Counted from the first letter of the stretch, positions 48,964 through 57,987 are shown. The stretch is DNA of 64,000 bases from Shouchella sp047238345 (GCF_047238345.1 NZ_JBDFMQ010000001.1:434001-498000), one strand, 5' to 3'. Numbers and translations are program-made. Notes: generated by a model not told the origin, from the letters alone.

Positions 48964-50319
48964 CTAAACTTTCTGTAATTGGCGATAGCCAAACTGTAAA
49001 TAAGGTTTGTTGAAAATTAAAAGACGATCCTCTCCATACAAATGAACAGCTAGCATAGTTGTTCCTACTGTTCGAGCGGGTAGGTTATTCCCTTCTAAAA
49101 TGATTGAGAGCTCACCTTCTTTTTCTACGATCTCTAGCGATTGTCCTTCGTTTGCTTGATATGTACCTGTCATCTCAAGCTTTTCTGTTGATGAAAGAGT
49201 CACGTCTTCATAGTGCGCAGACGGTGTCTCAGGTTTTTCGCCGATCATCTCTTTTAGTGCAGCTTGAAGCAAAGGGTTTGCTGGTGCACCAGCAATATTT
49301 GTTAAGCAAATTCCGGCTATGTTTTCATCTGGAAGGATGGATAGTTGCGCGGAAACTCCTTTGATGCCGCCTCCATGCTGGATCATTCGCTTGCCGAAGA
49401 AATCGGTGTGAATCATCAGACCGTAGCCATAATGAAGTCCAGGCTCAATTTCCACATGTGTAGCCGTGAGGGCCTCTAAACTGTTTTTAGATAAGATGGT
49501 AGCTGATTGACTCATGAGTTGATTTGCGAAGCGAAGCATATCTTTTGCAGTTGATTTTACGTAACCAGCTGCCCACATGGTCGGCGCATCCCACCAAGTA
49601 GGTGACGCTTCGATTTTGACTCCTTCCCCGTCCGGCTCCATCGTATATAGTTGCGTGACATTTGCATCGTCGGCAAGTTTTTCACGAGAAAAAAAGCTTC
49701 GTTTCATGTCGGCAGGAATAAAGATAGCCTCTTTCATATATGCATCATAAGACTGACCACTCACACGTTCAATGATGGTTCCGAGTATAGCGTAACCGTC
49801 ATTTGAGTAACTAAATCTTTCTCCAGGCTTTCCGAGTAACTGGAAAGAAGATGTGTGTAAATGTGCAAAGAATTGATTTTCTGTATCAATGCTTGGCGCA
49901 TCTACATCAAGCTGGTCGTCTATTGATTTAAATTCTTCCATAGAGATGCTTGATTTGTTAGCATAGAAAAGAGTATCAAGTGGAGGAAGTCCTGAAGTAT
50001 GTGTCATTAAGTGGTGAATCGTGATACGTTTCATGCTTTCTTGATTAGATATAGAAAACTCAGGTACATGTTTGTGGACCACGTCTCGAACAGATAGTTT
50101 TCCTTCCTCTTGTAATTTCATAATTGCCATACATGTCATAACTTTTGTAATACTGCCTATACCAAAGATGGTTTCCTCATTAATGAGGTGCTTCTCTTCG
50201 ACATTTCGATATCCAAAGGAGCGCTGATAGGTTGGATTTGATAAAGCCACGATTGCACCAGGTGTTTGAAACGTTTCCAGTAGAGATGTTGCGTGCGGTT
50301 CGAATGCGGTTAATGTCAT
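48964..50319 (-). CDS. Serine hydrolase, class C beta-lactamase family
   Basis: 451-residue penicillin-binding-protein-like hydrolase. Active-site S-x-x-K in G-S-I-T-K-V-M near residue 54, Y-x-N in Y-S-N-D-G-Y-A, and H-G-G-G in place of K-T-G. A C-terminal beta-rich domain of about 100 residues (lipocalin-like) follows, as in many such esterases. ATG 50319 is chosen because AAGGAGG precedes it; a frame start 20 codons earlier adds a hydrophobic stretch but lacks a site. With no signal peptide it is probably a cytoplasmic esterase or D-aminopeptidase, not a resistance enzyme. Confidence 0.88.
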   Translation of the reverse strand: MTLTAFEPHATSLLETFQTPGAIVALSNPTYQRSFGYRNVEEKHLINEETIFGIGSITKVMTCMAIMKLQEEGKLSVRDVVHKHVPEFSISNQESMKRITIHHLMTHTSGLPPLDTLFYANKSSISMEEFKSIDDQLDVDAPSIDTENQFFAHLHTSSFQLLGKPGERFSYSNDGYAILGTIIERVSGQSYDAYMKEAIFIPADMKRSFFSREKLADDANVTQLYTMEPDGEGVKIEASPTWWDAPTMWAAGYVKSTAKDMLRFANQLMSQSATILSKNSLEALTATHVEIEPGLHYGYGLMIHTDFFGKRMIQHGGGIKGVSAQLSILPDENIAGICLTNIAGAPANPLLQAALKEMIGEKPETPSAHYEDVTLSSTEKLEMTGTYQANEGQSLEIVEKEGELSIILEGNNLPARTVGTTMLAVHLYGEDRLLIFNKPYLQFGYRQLQKV

Positions 50320-50404
50320 AAAATTTGCCTCCTTTTCTTGTAGTACGTTCATAAACAGTAAAAGGTTCAAAAAACTCATTTAAAAAAGGGAGTGTTCACT
50401 CAAC

Positions 50405-50794
50405 ATGTACAATCCGATGATAAAATTACCAATTAGTCATGAGGAAGTTCCCTCATTAAGAGAAAAAATAGGTTGGGCTAGAAGAGATCACGATTTTCCA
50501 GCTTTACTTGAGCGTTGTAACTTTTGGGCAGGGGTAAGAAACGAACATCAGGAGTTAATTGGGTTCGGTTATGTATGTGGAATGGGTTTGGAACATGGTT
50601 ATTTAGAAGACATTATGGTGCACCCTCACTATCAAGGAAATGGAATTGGTGTCAAACTCGTCAAAGCACTTTTAGTCGAGGCGGATGCATTTGGGTTAGA
50701 GATTGTAACGGTCTCTTATAGTGAGGATAAACAGAATTTTTATGAAAAATGTGGATTTACTCACGGTGGTGGAGGGGTTTGGAGCCATTCATAG
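50405..50794 (+). CDS. GNAT family N-acetyltransferase
   Basis: 129-residue compact acetyltransferase: G-F-G-Y-V-C-G-M strand, L-E-D-I-M-V-H-P-H-Y-Q-G-N-G-I-G-V-K-L-V (motif A) near residue 64-83, and N-F-Y-E-K-C-G-F (motif B). ATG 50405 is preceded by AAAAGGGAG at a longish 14 bases; ATG 50417 is also in frame. The next gene starts 21 bases downstream. Substrate unknown. Confidence 0.9.
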   Translation: MYNPMIKLPISHEEVPSLREKIGWARRDHDFPALLERCNFWAGVRNEHQELIGFGYVCGMGLEHGYLEDIMVHPHYQGNGIGVKLVKALLVEADAFGLEIVTVSYSEDKQNFYEKCGFTHGGGGVWSHS

Positions 50795-50815
50795 ATTATG
50801 AAGGGAGGCGATAGC

Positions 50816-51025
50816 ATGCCGAAAAAAGGACCGATTTTCCTGTTTTGTGTCATCATTTTCCCTCTAGTTGTTACATTGCTTCTCACACTATATCGATTCA
50901 TTGCAGGTCGAGAAGTGGGAATGGAACAAATTCTATCCAATTTTTTAGGGTACGCGGTTGGAGGGCTTTTTGTTGGCTTTATCTGGTACAACATTAAGAA
51001 ATTAGACCAATATGGTAAGAAGTAA
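50816..51025 (+). CDS. Small two-helix membrane protein
   Basis: 69 residues, start ATG 50816 after AAGGGAGG. Two hydrophobic segments (about 7-27 and 44-60) separated by a polar loop R-E-V-G-M-E-Q, with a basic K-K-G-P near the N-terminus and K-K at the C-terminus. Probably cotranscribed with the GNAT gene upstream. Family not recognised. Confidence 0.75.
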   Translation: MPKKGPIFLFCVIIFPLVVTLLLTLYRFIAGREVGMEQILSNFLGYAVGGLFVGFIWYNIKKLDQYGKK

Positions 51026-51168
51026 AGTGAAAAGATCATGCTAACCAACTAATGATCGTTTCTCATTGTACACATAACGCTTAACCCTCTATAGCAATTA
51101 TGCTACTATACGAGTTGGACATCTTTTTATGTTCAATCTAATTGGTTTATTGTGGAAGGGTTATCAAC

Positions 51169-51447
51169 ATGTCGATCTTAATGATGATTTACTATGTAAT
51201 TGTATTTATTGTCATTCCAGCTCTGCCTGCGTATGTCCTTTATCGGGTGTACTTTATTAATAAGAAAAAAATCTATTCGTTCTTTCTATTATTGTATCCA
51301 TTTAGTTTGATGGTGCTTAGTCGTATGTTAAACCCAGGAGAGGGAACGGAGTCGATGATGTACAGTTCGGTTTTAGGACTTGTATCGATTTCTTTACTTT
51401 TTAGTGTGTTAATCATTATTTGGTTCAGGTATAGAAGAGAATTGTAA
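51169..51447 (+). CDS. Small three-helix membrane protein
   Basis: 92 residues, mostly hydrophobic: helices near 3-25, 35-52 and 65-87, with an acidic loop N-P-G-E-G-T-E-S between the second and third. ATG 51169 follows GGAAGGG. No family recognised; nothing in the context reveals a role. Confidence 0.75.
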   Translation: MSILMMIYYVIVFIVIPALPAYVLYRVYFINKKKIYSFFLLLYPFSLMVLSRMLNPGEGTESMMYSSVLGLVSISLLFSVLIIIWFRYRREL

Positions 51448-51451
51448 TGGA

Positions 51452-51478
51452 GGCGATCTGTTAAGGTCGTCTTTTTTG
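51452..51478 (+). terminator. Weak terminator
   Basis: Short imperfect stem GGCGA / TCGTC around 51453-51471 followed by six T. Confidence 0.5.
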
Positions 51479-51723
51479 GTAGGTGTAGACTTTACAAGAA
51501 AAATTGTGGAAAGCAGGTAAATGTTTGTTGTTTCCTAGTCTCATATCCCATGCTCAAAAAACCTATATCTTTCTTTTCATAGATTTGCTAAGATGGACAA
51601 CATAAAAGTTGCTGTTTTTTCAGACTTTTATAAACGTAATGTTTAAATGGTGTGTAAAAAGGGTAGGTAAAGCTGGTGTGCTTTCTATCGGTACACAAAA
51701 CCACCGGAAAAAGGAGGGTAACG

Positions 51724-52794
51724 GTGCAACGTACTTTAACGATTATAGGAACAATGTCAATTATGATCTTCTTTCTTATTTTGACTGGAGAAAAGGCTGA
51801 AGCATCGACGAACGTAGGGGTTGTGGAGAGTGATGCACCACTAAATGTAAGGGATCAGCCTTCTGAACAAGGAACGATCATAGGCAAACTCGAACCAGGT
51901 CATCAAGTTGAGTATTTTCTTACGTCAACCGACTGGTTAAAGATTACATATGCTGGACAAGTTGGCTATGTGAACCATGCATTTATTAGTGATGCTGCTA
52001 CACAATCAACTAGTCAAGCCAGTACAGAAGTAAAGCAAGCGGTGGTAAACTCGTCAGGTGGACTGAATGTTCGATCAGGTCCTAGTTCGTCTGATTCCAT
52101 TGTTGGACAATTGTCAGGTGGAACGCAAATCGATTATGTGGAGCGACAAGATGGTTGGGCGCAGGTGACGTTTAACGGAACAACTGGATTTATACATATG
52201 GATTATTTACAATCGTCATCAGAAGCGAGTCCAGCTCCAGCGCCGCCAGCTGTAAACATGAATTCGACACCTGGAAACATTCGCGTTGTTCTTGATGCTG
52301 GACATGGAGGATACGACCCTGGAGCGGTTGCAAATGGCATACAGGAGAAACATGTGGCCAAAGCGTATAAAGATCAAGTAAAACGAACGCTCGAAGCAGA
52401 TGGAATTGACGTAGTTGAAACGCGTACAAGCGATGAATTTGTATCGTTAGCAAGCCGAGTCAATCAAGCGAATCAAGCGCAAGCAGACCTTTTTCTAAGC
52501 ATTCATGCGAATAGCTTCGCCGATCCTAGCGTTGGTGGATTTGAAACCCATTACTACCAATCTAGTAGAGAAGCTACGGTAATTAATAGAGAGATCAGTC
52601 GCTTAAATACAGGGAATCGGATGAGAGGAACGTATCAATCCAATTTCCAGGTTCTTCGTGATACAGCTATTCCAGCTGTCCTCATTGAAGTGGGTTATTT
52701 AACGAATCAAGCGGATGCGCAGTTGGTGCAGACAAGCCAACACCAGCAAGAAGTAAGTGAGGCGGTCAGACGTGCGGTTCAACAATTATATTAA
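51724..52794 (+). CDS. Secreted N-acetylmuramoyl-L-alanine amidase with two SH3b domains
   Basis: 356-residue cell-wall hydrolase. Signal peptide to about residue 28 (A-E-A-S), two bacterial SH3 repeats (about 32-92 and 101-160; each with L-N-V-R and W-x-x-V/I-x-x-x-G-x-x-G-Y/F), a Pro/Ala linker, then Amidase_3: V-L-D-A-G-H-G-G-Y-D-P-G with zinc-ligand His, E-K-H-V-A-K, S-I-H-A-N-S-F, and V-L-I-E-V-G-Y-L-T-N with catalytic Glu. GTG 51724 is preceded by AAGGAGGG. Cleaves the bond between muramic acid and the stem peptide. Confidence 0.94.
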   Translation: MQRTLTIIGTMSIMIFFLILTGEKAEASTNVGVVESDAPLNVRDQPSEQGTIIGKLEPGHQVEYFLTSTDWLKITYAGQVGYVNHAFISDAATQSTSQASTEVKQAVVNSSGGLNVRSGPSSSDSIVGQLSGGTQIDYVERQDGWAQVTFNGTTGFIHMDYLQSSSEASPAPAPPAVNMNSTPGNIRVVLDAGHGGYDPGAVANGIQEKHVAKAYKDQVKRTLEADGIDVVETRTSDEFVSLASRVNQANQAQADLFLSIHANSFADPSVGGFETHYYQSSREATVINREISRLNTGNRMRGTYQSNFQVLRDTAIPAVLIEVGYLTNQADAQLVQTSQHQQEVSEAVRRAVQQLY

Positions 52795-52807
52795 TCTCGT
52801 TGAAAAG

Positions 52808-52838
52808 GAACTTCTCGATTGTGAGAAGTTCTTTTTTT
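52808..52838 (+). terminator. Terminator of the amidase gene
   Basis: Perfect stem GAACTTCTC (52808-52816) / GAGAAGTTC (52823-52831), then seven T. Confidence 0.9.
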
Positions 52839-52895
52839 GTGGAAGGATTTTGTCTCTTTTTGCCGAAGGTTCTAGAGGGTAATGAGGTGATCGAT

Positions 52896-53051
52896 GTGAA
52901 TGTCTTTCAATCGATATTACTTGCAATCCTTCCAGTGCTTCTTGCAGGGATCGGTAGTATTGCGGTAATTGCTTTAACCATTGCAAAGACACAGCAGGAA
53001 ACGATTGAAGATTTAGAAAGCCGCATAAACAGGTTAGAACAACAGAGATGA
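52896..53051 (+). CDS. Small membrane protein with coiled-coil tail, 51 residues
   Basis: GTG 52896 follows AGGTG by six bases. The peptide has one hydrophobic helix (about residues 5-29, L-L-A-I-L-P-V-L-L-A-G-I-G) and a charged, heptad-patterned tail E-D-L-E-S-R-I-N-R-L-E-Q-Q-R typical of a short coiled coil. Located between the amidase and a GNAT gene. Function unknown. Confidence 0.68.
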   Translation: MNVFQSILLAILPVLLAGIGSIAVIALTIAKTQQETIEDLESRINRLEQQR

Positions 53052-53070
53052 AGAAAAGGAAGTGGCAACT

Positions 53071-53616
53071 ATGTTTGAACTGAAAATTAATGAACAATTA
53101 TCTTTGAAATTGATTGAGTTTCAGGATGCGGAACCCATTTACAAGATAACAGAGCAAAACCGAATGCATTTAAGAGAGTGGCTACCTTGGGTAGATTTTA
53201 TCAAAGCAGAAAGTGACACGCTCAATTTTATAAAAAATTGCTTAAAAGGGTATGCGGACAATTCTAGTCTCAACACAGTTATTCTTTATCGTGGCGACAT
53301 TGTAGGAATGGCAAGCTTTAATCAACTAAATTGGTCAAATAGAACGGCATCCATCGGGTATTGGATTAGTGAACAGGCTCAAGGAAAAGGAATTATGACT
53401 GATGTATCTCGTACATTAACGCAGTACGCCTTTCACCATTTAAACATGAACAAAGTAGAAATACGTGCAGCCACTGAAAATAAGAAAAGCCAAAGCATCC
53501 CAATCAAATTAGGCTTCACAAAAGAAGGAGGGGTTCGACAAGCAGAATGGATTTATGATCATTATGTTGATCACGTCATCTATGGCATGCTGGCATCCGA
53601 GTGGCAGAATAAATGA
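53071..53616 (+). CDS. RimJ/RimL-type N-acetyltransferase
   Basis: 181-residue GNAT protein resembling ribosomal-protein alanine acetyltransferases (RimL/YdaF group): N-R-M-H-L-R-E-W-L-P-W-V near residue 32, I-G-Y-W-I-S-E-Q-A-Q-G-K-G-I-M-T (motif A), K-V-E-I-R-A-A-T-E-N-K-K-S-Q-S-I and K-L-G-F-T-K-E-G. AAAAGGA lies about ten bases before ATG 53071; a GTG three codons earlier is possible. The actual target is unknown. Confidence 0.9.
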   Translation: MFELKINEQLSLKLIEFQDAEPIYKITEQNRMHLREWLPWVDFIKAESDTLNFIKNCLKGYADNSSLNTVILYRGDIVGMASFNQLNWSNRTASIGYWISEQAQGKGIMTDVSRTLTQYAFHHLNMNKVEIRAATENKKSQSIPIKLGFTKEGGVRQAEWIYDHYVDHVIYGMLASEWQNK

Positions 53617-53702
53617 ATATGTTCTTTTTGTAAAGGTACCTGAAAAATGTCCTCCTTTACGTTATAATAAACCATTTGAAACTACTATCGAGTGGAGGAT
53701 TC

Positions 53703-54878
53703 ATGCAAACGATCAGAACTTTATTTGAAATTTTAATGATTTCAACGAGATTAGGACTCACATCATTTGGTGGCCCGATTGCCCATTTGGGCTATTTTCA
53801 TAATGAGTACGTTCAGAGGCGGAAATGGTTAGATGAACAAAGTTACTCAGATCTAGTTGCGGTTAGTCAGTTTCTCCCTGGGCCAGCAAGTAGCCAAGTA
53901 GGAATTGGCATTGGCGTGATGCGTGGAGGGGTTCTTGGTGGCTTTGTATCGTTTCTCGGGTTTACGATGCCTTCCGTTGTTGCATTGATTTTGTTTGCCT
54001 ATGCGACCCGTGCTTTTGATATGGCAGGTTCAGGTTTTATTCACGGATTAAAAATTGTTGCCGTGGTCATTGTTGCACACGCAATCTTAGGGATGGCCAA
54101 AAACCTTACGCCAGACTTAACAAGAAAAGCGATTGCACTTGTTGCGCTTATCGCATCACTATTTATTCCGCATTTTGCAACACAGGTAGGAATCATTTTA
54201 GCGGCAGGACTGACTGGTTATTTCTTGCTTCGTCCAAAAAAAGAAGACCGATCTGCTCCTTTTAAGATGCCAATCTCAAAGGCGTTTGGTGCGAGTTGTT
54301 TAACGCTGTTTTTTGGTCTATTAGTGACACTTCCCCTTTTAGCGTCGTTGAGTAGTGGTCTTTGGATCACCATGATCGACAGCTTTTACCGTGCAGGCTC
54401 CCTCGTATTTGGCGGTGGTCACGTTGTTCTTCCTTTGTTAGAACGAGAATTTGTCCCAACAGGTCTAATTAGCGAAGAAGCCTTTTTGGCAGGATACGGC
54501 GCTGCACAAGCTGTTCCAGGTCCGTTGTTCACTTTTGCTTCGTTCATTGGAGCGGATATAGCAGGATGGACGGGTGGTCTTGTCGCAACTATAGCGATTT
54601 TCTTACCTGCTTTTCTGTTGATTTTAGGCGTTTTACCGTTTTGGCATGCATTACGAAGCAATCAACGCATGAAGGGTGTTTTTGTTGCGATAAATGCCGC
54701 GGTAGTAGGAATTTTAATTGCAGCATTCTACCAACCGATTTGGACGAGCGCCATCCTTGGTCCAGTAGATTTTGCTCTCGCTTCTCTATTATTCTTTATG
54801 CTTATGTTTATGAAATGCCCACCGTGGTTAGTGGTTGTGACTGGCGCTCTCGGAGGATTTCTTCTTCAAGGATTCTAA
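53703..54878 (+). CDS. chrA: Chromate transporter ChrA
   Basis: 391-residue CHR-family transporter with the two-domain (long) layout. Each half carries the family pattern: F-G-G-P-I-A-H-L-G and Q-F-L-P-G-P-A-S-S-Q near residues 23-63, and F-G-G-G-H-V-V-L-P-L-L and A-V-P-G-P-L-F-T-F-A in the second half. Known members export chromate; some bacillar homologues have other anions, so chromate is by family only. ATG 53703 follows GTGGAGG. Its end overlaps the convergent LysR gene by four bases. Confidence 0.92.
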   Translation: MQTIRTLFEILMISTRLGLTSFGGPIAHLGYFHNEYVQRRKWLDEQSYSDLVAVSQFLPGPASSQVGIGIGVMRGGVLGGFVSFLGFTMPSVVALILFAYATRAFDMAGSGFIHGLKIVAVVIVAHAILGMAKNLTPDLTRKAIALVALIASLFIPHFATQVGIILAAGLTGYFLLRPKKEDRSAPFKMPISKAFGASCLTLFFGLLVTLPLLASLSSGLWITMIDSFYRAGSLVFGGGHVVLPLLEREFVPTGLISEEAFLAGYGAAQAVPGPLFTFASFIGADIAGWTGGLVATIAIFLPAFLLILGVLPFWHALRSNQRMKGVFVAINAAVVGILIAAFYQPIWTSAILGPVDFALASLLFFMLMFMKCPPWLVVVTGALGGFLLQGF

Positions 54879-55762
54879 GAGTTCTTGAAGAATGCCCTCG
54901 TTAATTGAAGAAATTGCTGGACCCCTGCACTCATCTGTTTGTCTTTATGATAAGCAAGATGAGTTTTTAGCGTGGAAAAGGTTGCGTCTAATGATACGGC
55001 GCAAAGTAATCCTTCCCTTACCTCTGCTTTAACAACCAACTCTGGCAGAAAAGCGATCCCGATATTGGCGACCACACACTTTTTAATAGCTTCTAAACTA
55101 GTAAATTCAAGTGACGACTTCGGTGTAACATGAGCTTTGTGGAGCAGATTTTCTAATAGCACTCTGTATGAACACCCTTTTTCCGTAAAAAGGATGGCCT
55201 CACTTTCCAATTCTTCTGGAGAGATGTTTCTTTGAATGGCAAAGGGGTGATCTGGTGCAACAACCATGAGAAGTCGTTCTTCGATCAGGGCTTCCGTATG
55301 TAATAAAGGCCGTTCCTTTGTCGTCACGTCCATAATAAAAGCAAGATCGATCTCTCCATTCAATAAAGATTCAGTCGCAAGTTTGTCGGAGTGCGCAGGT
55401 TTGAATACTAGCTTGCTAGTGGGATTTTGTTGAGTAAAGGTATGTAATAACGTTGGTAAACGATATGTACACTGGCTTTCTTGCGCGCCGATAACAATGG
55501 TTTCTTTTTGGCTTAACAAAGAGAGTCGTGCGTTTTCTTCTAATTGAATCAGTTGATGCGCATAAGGTCGAAGTTGTTCACCAGCTTTTGTTAAAGTGAT
55601 TTTTTTCCCAAGACGTTGGAAGAGCGAGCACTGTAGTTCATGCTCTAAGCTTTTCATTTGCGCCGTGATGCTTGATTGCGCGTACTGCAATCTTTCGGCT
55701 GTCTTCGTAAAGTTAAGAGTTTCACAAACATCTAAAAATGTTTTTAAGTGCTTACGGTCCAT
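54875..55762 (-). CDS. LysR family regulator
   Basis: 295-residue LysR-type transcription factor: winged HTH at 1-60 (L-K-T-F-L-D-V-C-E-T-L-N-F-T-K-T-A-E-R-L, S-S-I-T-A-Q-M-K-S-L-E), then a substrate-binding domain with a C-S-Y-R segment. It is divergent from a flavodoxin-fold oxidoreductase gene with a LysR-type T-N11-A box in between, so that gene is the likely target; redox or quinone sensing is a guess. It lies convergent to and slightly overlapping chrA. Confidence 0.92.
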   Translation of the reverse strand: MDRKHLKTFLDVCETLNFTKTAERLQYAQSSITAQMKSLEHELQCSLFQRLGKKITLTKAGEQLRPYAHQLIQLEENARLSLLSQKETIVIGAQESQCTYRLPTLLHTFTQQNPTSKLVFKPAHSDKLATESLLNGEIDLAFIMDVTTKERPLLHTEALIEERLLMVVAPDHPFAIQRNISPEELESEAILFTEKGCSYRVLLENLLHKAHVTPKSSLEFTSLEAIKKCVVANIGIAFLPELVVKAEVREGLLCAVSLDATFSTLKTHLAYHKDKQMSAGVQQFLQLTRAFFKNS

Positions 55763-55787
55763 AAGTGCCTCCTATCGAAAAAACTGA

Positions 55788-55800
55788 TTGATTCGATCAA
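55788..55800. promoter_or_regulatory. Possible LysR box
   Basis: TTGATTCGATCAA, a near-palindrome of the T-N11-A type, in the 110-base gap between the divergent LysR and oxidoreductase genes. Confidence 0.5.
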
Positions 55801-55872
55801 AAACATTCGCTGTTTTGATTAGTGTACTTGATGTACGCTCAGAAGAGAAGGATGTTGAAGGAGGAGATTAGC

Positions 55873-56421
55873 GTGAAAACCATCTTGATTTTGAATGGAC
55901 ACGACTGTTATGAACGGGCACAAGGGCATTTAAATGAAGCCCTCTTGAGAGAAACTCAAGCAATGCTCAAGGGTGGTTATCAAACGATACAAACAAATAT
56001 CGTTGAAGGGTATAGCGTTGAAGAAGAAATCGAGAAATGTAAAGCGGCAGACGTAATTGTTGTACAAGCGCCGGTTTATTGGTTTAGTGTTCCAGGCATC
56101 GTAAAAAAATACATGGATGACGTATTTATGCCAGGCGAATTTTTTACAAAGACCCCTGAATTTGGTCGCGGTGGACTCATGACAGATAAGAATTACATGC
56201 TTTCTCTCACTTGGGGGGCGGCAGAAGCGGAATTTAATGCGACAAGTGAGGACTTTTTAGAAGGGTTGTCTGAAGACCAAGTTTTATTCAGTGTCCATAA
56301 GACATTTGCCTTTTGTGGCATGACGGCTTTACCTACTTTTTCAGTGTATGGAGCGATGAAATTAGATTCATTTGATCAACCGATTAAGGCGTTACAAGCG
56401 CATATAAGGAAATTTTTCTGA
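55873..56421 (+). CDS. Flavodoxin-fold NAD(P)H oxidoreductase (MdaB-like)
   Basis: 182-residue flavodoxin-like-fold protein of the NAD(P)H quinone reductase group (MdaB/KefF relatives). Seen: I-L-I-L-N-G-H-D start, A-D-V-I-V-V-Q-A-P-V-Y-W-F-S-V-P-G-I-V-K-K-Y-M-D-D-V-F near residue 58 (FMN-site loop), and L-S-L-T-W-G-A near 111. GTG 55873 follows GGAGGAG. It would reduce quinones or related electrophiles by two electrons. Probably controlled by the divergent LysR protein. Confidence 0.88.
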   Translation: MKTILILNGHDCYERAQGHLNEALLRETQAMLKGGYQTIQTNIVEGYSVEEEIEKCKAADVIVVQAPVYWFSVPGIVKKYMDDVFMPGEFFTKTPEFGRGGLMTDKNYMLSLTWGAAEAEFNATSEDFLEGLSEDQVLFSVHKTFAFCGMTALPTFSVYGAMKLDSFDQPIKALQAHIRKFF

Positions 56422-56485
56422 TAATAAGAGGTGTCGATTGATTAAAAACGCGCTAACTCGCTATGATAGTGGTAGAGGTGTTTTG

Positions 56486-57124
56486 ATGAATCAAGAAATT
56501 ATGATTGAAAAAGCGTCGGCTGCATCAACGGTCGGGGCAACGTTAAACAGCATGGCTGTTGGTGATATGGTCGAAATCATGACGGGATCAACCGACAAAA
56601 GTGTGATAGAAAGTACGATGATTGCATTGTGGCAAGGAAGCAACAATCGGTTTAGCCATGAATTTGCGTATGAAGCAAAAATGGGAAAGAAGACGTTAGG
56701 AATGATGACGTGTTACCCAGTAACCGTTATGGATAAATTAGCGATTCCTACTGCGAAACAAATCTTACATATTCGTGGAATGGCAATGGTCTCGTATGCG
56801 CTGAAGCATCCTCGCTCTATTTATGCGTTGTTGACGATGGAAGAAGGAAAGAAGGATGAGTTCCACGTTGGGTCTATTGCGTTGTTACCTGAAAGTAGAG
56901 GTCTGGGAATTAGCAAGCAACTCCTACAAAAAGCAGAAGCCTTAGCAAAAGAAGCGTCTTTTTCAAAAATCTCATTGACAGTACGTGAGGATAATCCAAA
57001 AGCGAAAGAGCTGTACGAACGAATTGGGTATCGTCAAGTTGGACATATTGCACGAGGACCACTAAGCTTATATCGAATGATGAAACCGATAAATAAAGGA
57101 GATACTCAACATGGCGAAGCATAA
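56486..57124 (+). CDS. GNAT family N-acetyltransferase
   Basis: 212-residue acetyltransferase with a non-standard N-terminal region of about 120 residues before the GNAT core. The core shows V-G-S-I-A-L-L-P-E-S-R-G-L-G-I-S-K-Q-L-L (motif A), L-T-V-R-E-D-N-P-K-A-K-E-L-Y-E-R-I-G-Y (motif B). ATG 56486 follows AGAGGTG; a frame start 16 codons earlier lacks a site. It overlaps the DUF2200 gene by 14 bases, indicating an operon. Substrate unknown. Confidence 0.88.
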   Translation: MNQEIMIEKASAASTVGATLNSMAVGDMVEIMTGSTDKSVIESTMIALWQGSNNRFSHEFAYEAKMGKKTLGMMTCYPVTVMDKLAIPTAKQILHIRGMAMVSYALKHPRSIYALLTMEEGKKDEFHVGSIALLPESRGLGISKQLLQKAEALAKEASFSKISLTVREDNPKAKELYERIGYRQVGHIARGPLSLYRMMKPINKGDTQHGEA

Positions 57125-57476
57125 GATTTATACAATGCCGTTTGCTGACGTCTACCCACACTATGTGAAAAAAGCAGAGCGCAAAGGGCGAACCAAAGCG
57201 GAAGTCGATCAAATTATACGGTGGCTAACAGGGTACAGTGATGAGTCTCTACAGCAACAGATTGATCAAAAAACTGATTTTGAATCATTTTTTGCAGATG
57301 CACCACAATTAAACACGGCTCGTTCTATGATTAAAGGTGTGATTTGTGGCGTGCGTGTGGAGGACATTGAAGAACCTACGATGCAAGAAATCCGTTACCT
57401 TGATAAGCTCATTGACGAGCTTGCAAAAGGGAAGACGATGGAAAAAATTTTACGCAACGAAGCGTCATCTATTTAG
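57111..57476 (+). CDS. DUF2200 family protein
   Basis: 121-residue protein matching DUF2200: H-K-I-Y-T-M-P-F-A-D-V-Y-P-H-Y-V-K-K-A-E-R-K-G-R near the N-terminus, I-I-R-W-L-T-G-Y and C-G-V-R-V-E-D-I-E-E-P-x-M-Q-E-I-R-Y-L-D-K-L-I-D-E-L-A-K-G-K in the C-terminal half. Widespread in bacteria, function not established. It starts inside the end of the GNAT gene (site AAAGGAG), and a terminator overlaps its stop codon. Confidence 0.9.
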   Translation: MAKHKIYTMPFADVYPHYVKKAERKGRTKAEVDQIIRWLTGYSDESLQQQIDQKTDFESFFADAPQLNTARSMIKGVICGVRVEDIEEPTMQEIRYLDKLIDELAKGKTMEKILRNEASSI

Positions 57477-57491
57477 ATGAGCGCTTTTTTT
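57461..57491 (+). terminator. Terminator after the DUF2200 gene
   Basis: AGCGTCATCT (57461-57470) / AGATGAGCGCT (57475-57485) with one bulged base, then T-run. Confidence 0.75.
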
Positions 57492-57545
57492 CGTCATAAG
57501 ACAACCGGTTCACGACATACTTCTAGAAAAAAGAATGGACGGACG

Positions 57546-57746
57546 ATGCAGATGAAAAAAGGGAATCATAAATTTGTATTTTATACGATAAAAGTAACGA
57601 AGCTAAAACGATTTCTTTTGTTGGACATGGTCGCAGGGACTGGCATTTACTTCACAGTCAAAGTCGTAACAGCAAGTGTGGTCGCAGGGATGGTGGGGAG
57701 TGTCATTGGTACAGAAGGGATGAAGCGATGGCCTCGAAAAGAATGA
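57546..57746 (+). CDS. Small membrane protein
   Basis: 66 residues from ATG 57546 (or 64 from ATG 57552). A basic N-terminal half with K-V-T-K-L-K-R-F is followed by a hydrophobic region Y-F-T-V-K-V-V-T-A-S-V-V-A-G-M-V-G-S and an R-W-P-R-K-E end. The reading frame extends upstream to 57477 with no better start. No clear ribosome binding site, so the start and even the gene are uncertain. Confidence 0.48.
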   Translation: MQMKKGNHKFVFYTIKVTKLKRFLLLDMVAGTGIYFTVKVVTASVVAGMVGSVIGTEGMKRWPRKE

Positions 57747-57816
57747 GCATTATGTTTGTTTAAATATGGAAAGTAAGGGTATTTGAAACAAAAGGAATGA
57801 AGGAGAGGTATTCTGA

Positions 57817-57987
57817 ATGAATTTTCAACGCATGATTAGCGTCATTTTCTTGCTGTTTTCAATAGGTGTCCTCATCTATGGCTTTGTAACGGGCGTGCAT
57901 GCTCCGGTCGTGTTCATACCAAGCTTACTTATTGCGATGGTCTTACTTGTCGGTATTCGAACACCATCTCAATACCGAAAAGGCTAA
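57817..57987 (+). CDS. Small two-helix membrane protein, 56 residues
   Basis: ATG 57817 is preceded by AAGGAGAGG at suitable spacing, which makes this short frame convincing. The peptide has two hydrophobic stretches (I-S-V-I-F-L-L-F-S-I-G-V-L-I-Y-G and F-I-P-S-L-L-I-A-M-V-L-L-V-G) joined by a short loop, and a polar end R-T-P-S-Q-Y-R-K-G. A terminator follows. Family not recognised. Confidence 0.72.
   Translation: MNFQRMISVIFLLFSIGVLIYGFVTGVHAPVVFIPSLLIAMVLLVGIRTPSQYRKG

Noticed and set aside
48964..50319. Serine hydrolase as a beta-lactamase resistance gene
   Set aside because: It has the S-x-x-K and Y-x-N motifs but no K-T-G, no signal peptide and an extra C-terminal domain, which fits an esterase/peptidase-like member.
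52808..52838. Hairpin as part of a small RNA
   Set aside because: A perfect stem followed by T7 directly after the amidase stop codon is simply its terminator.
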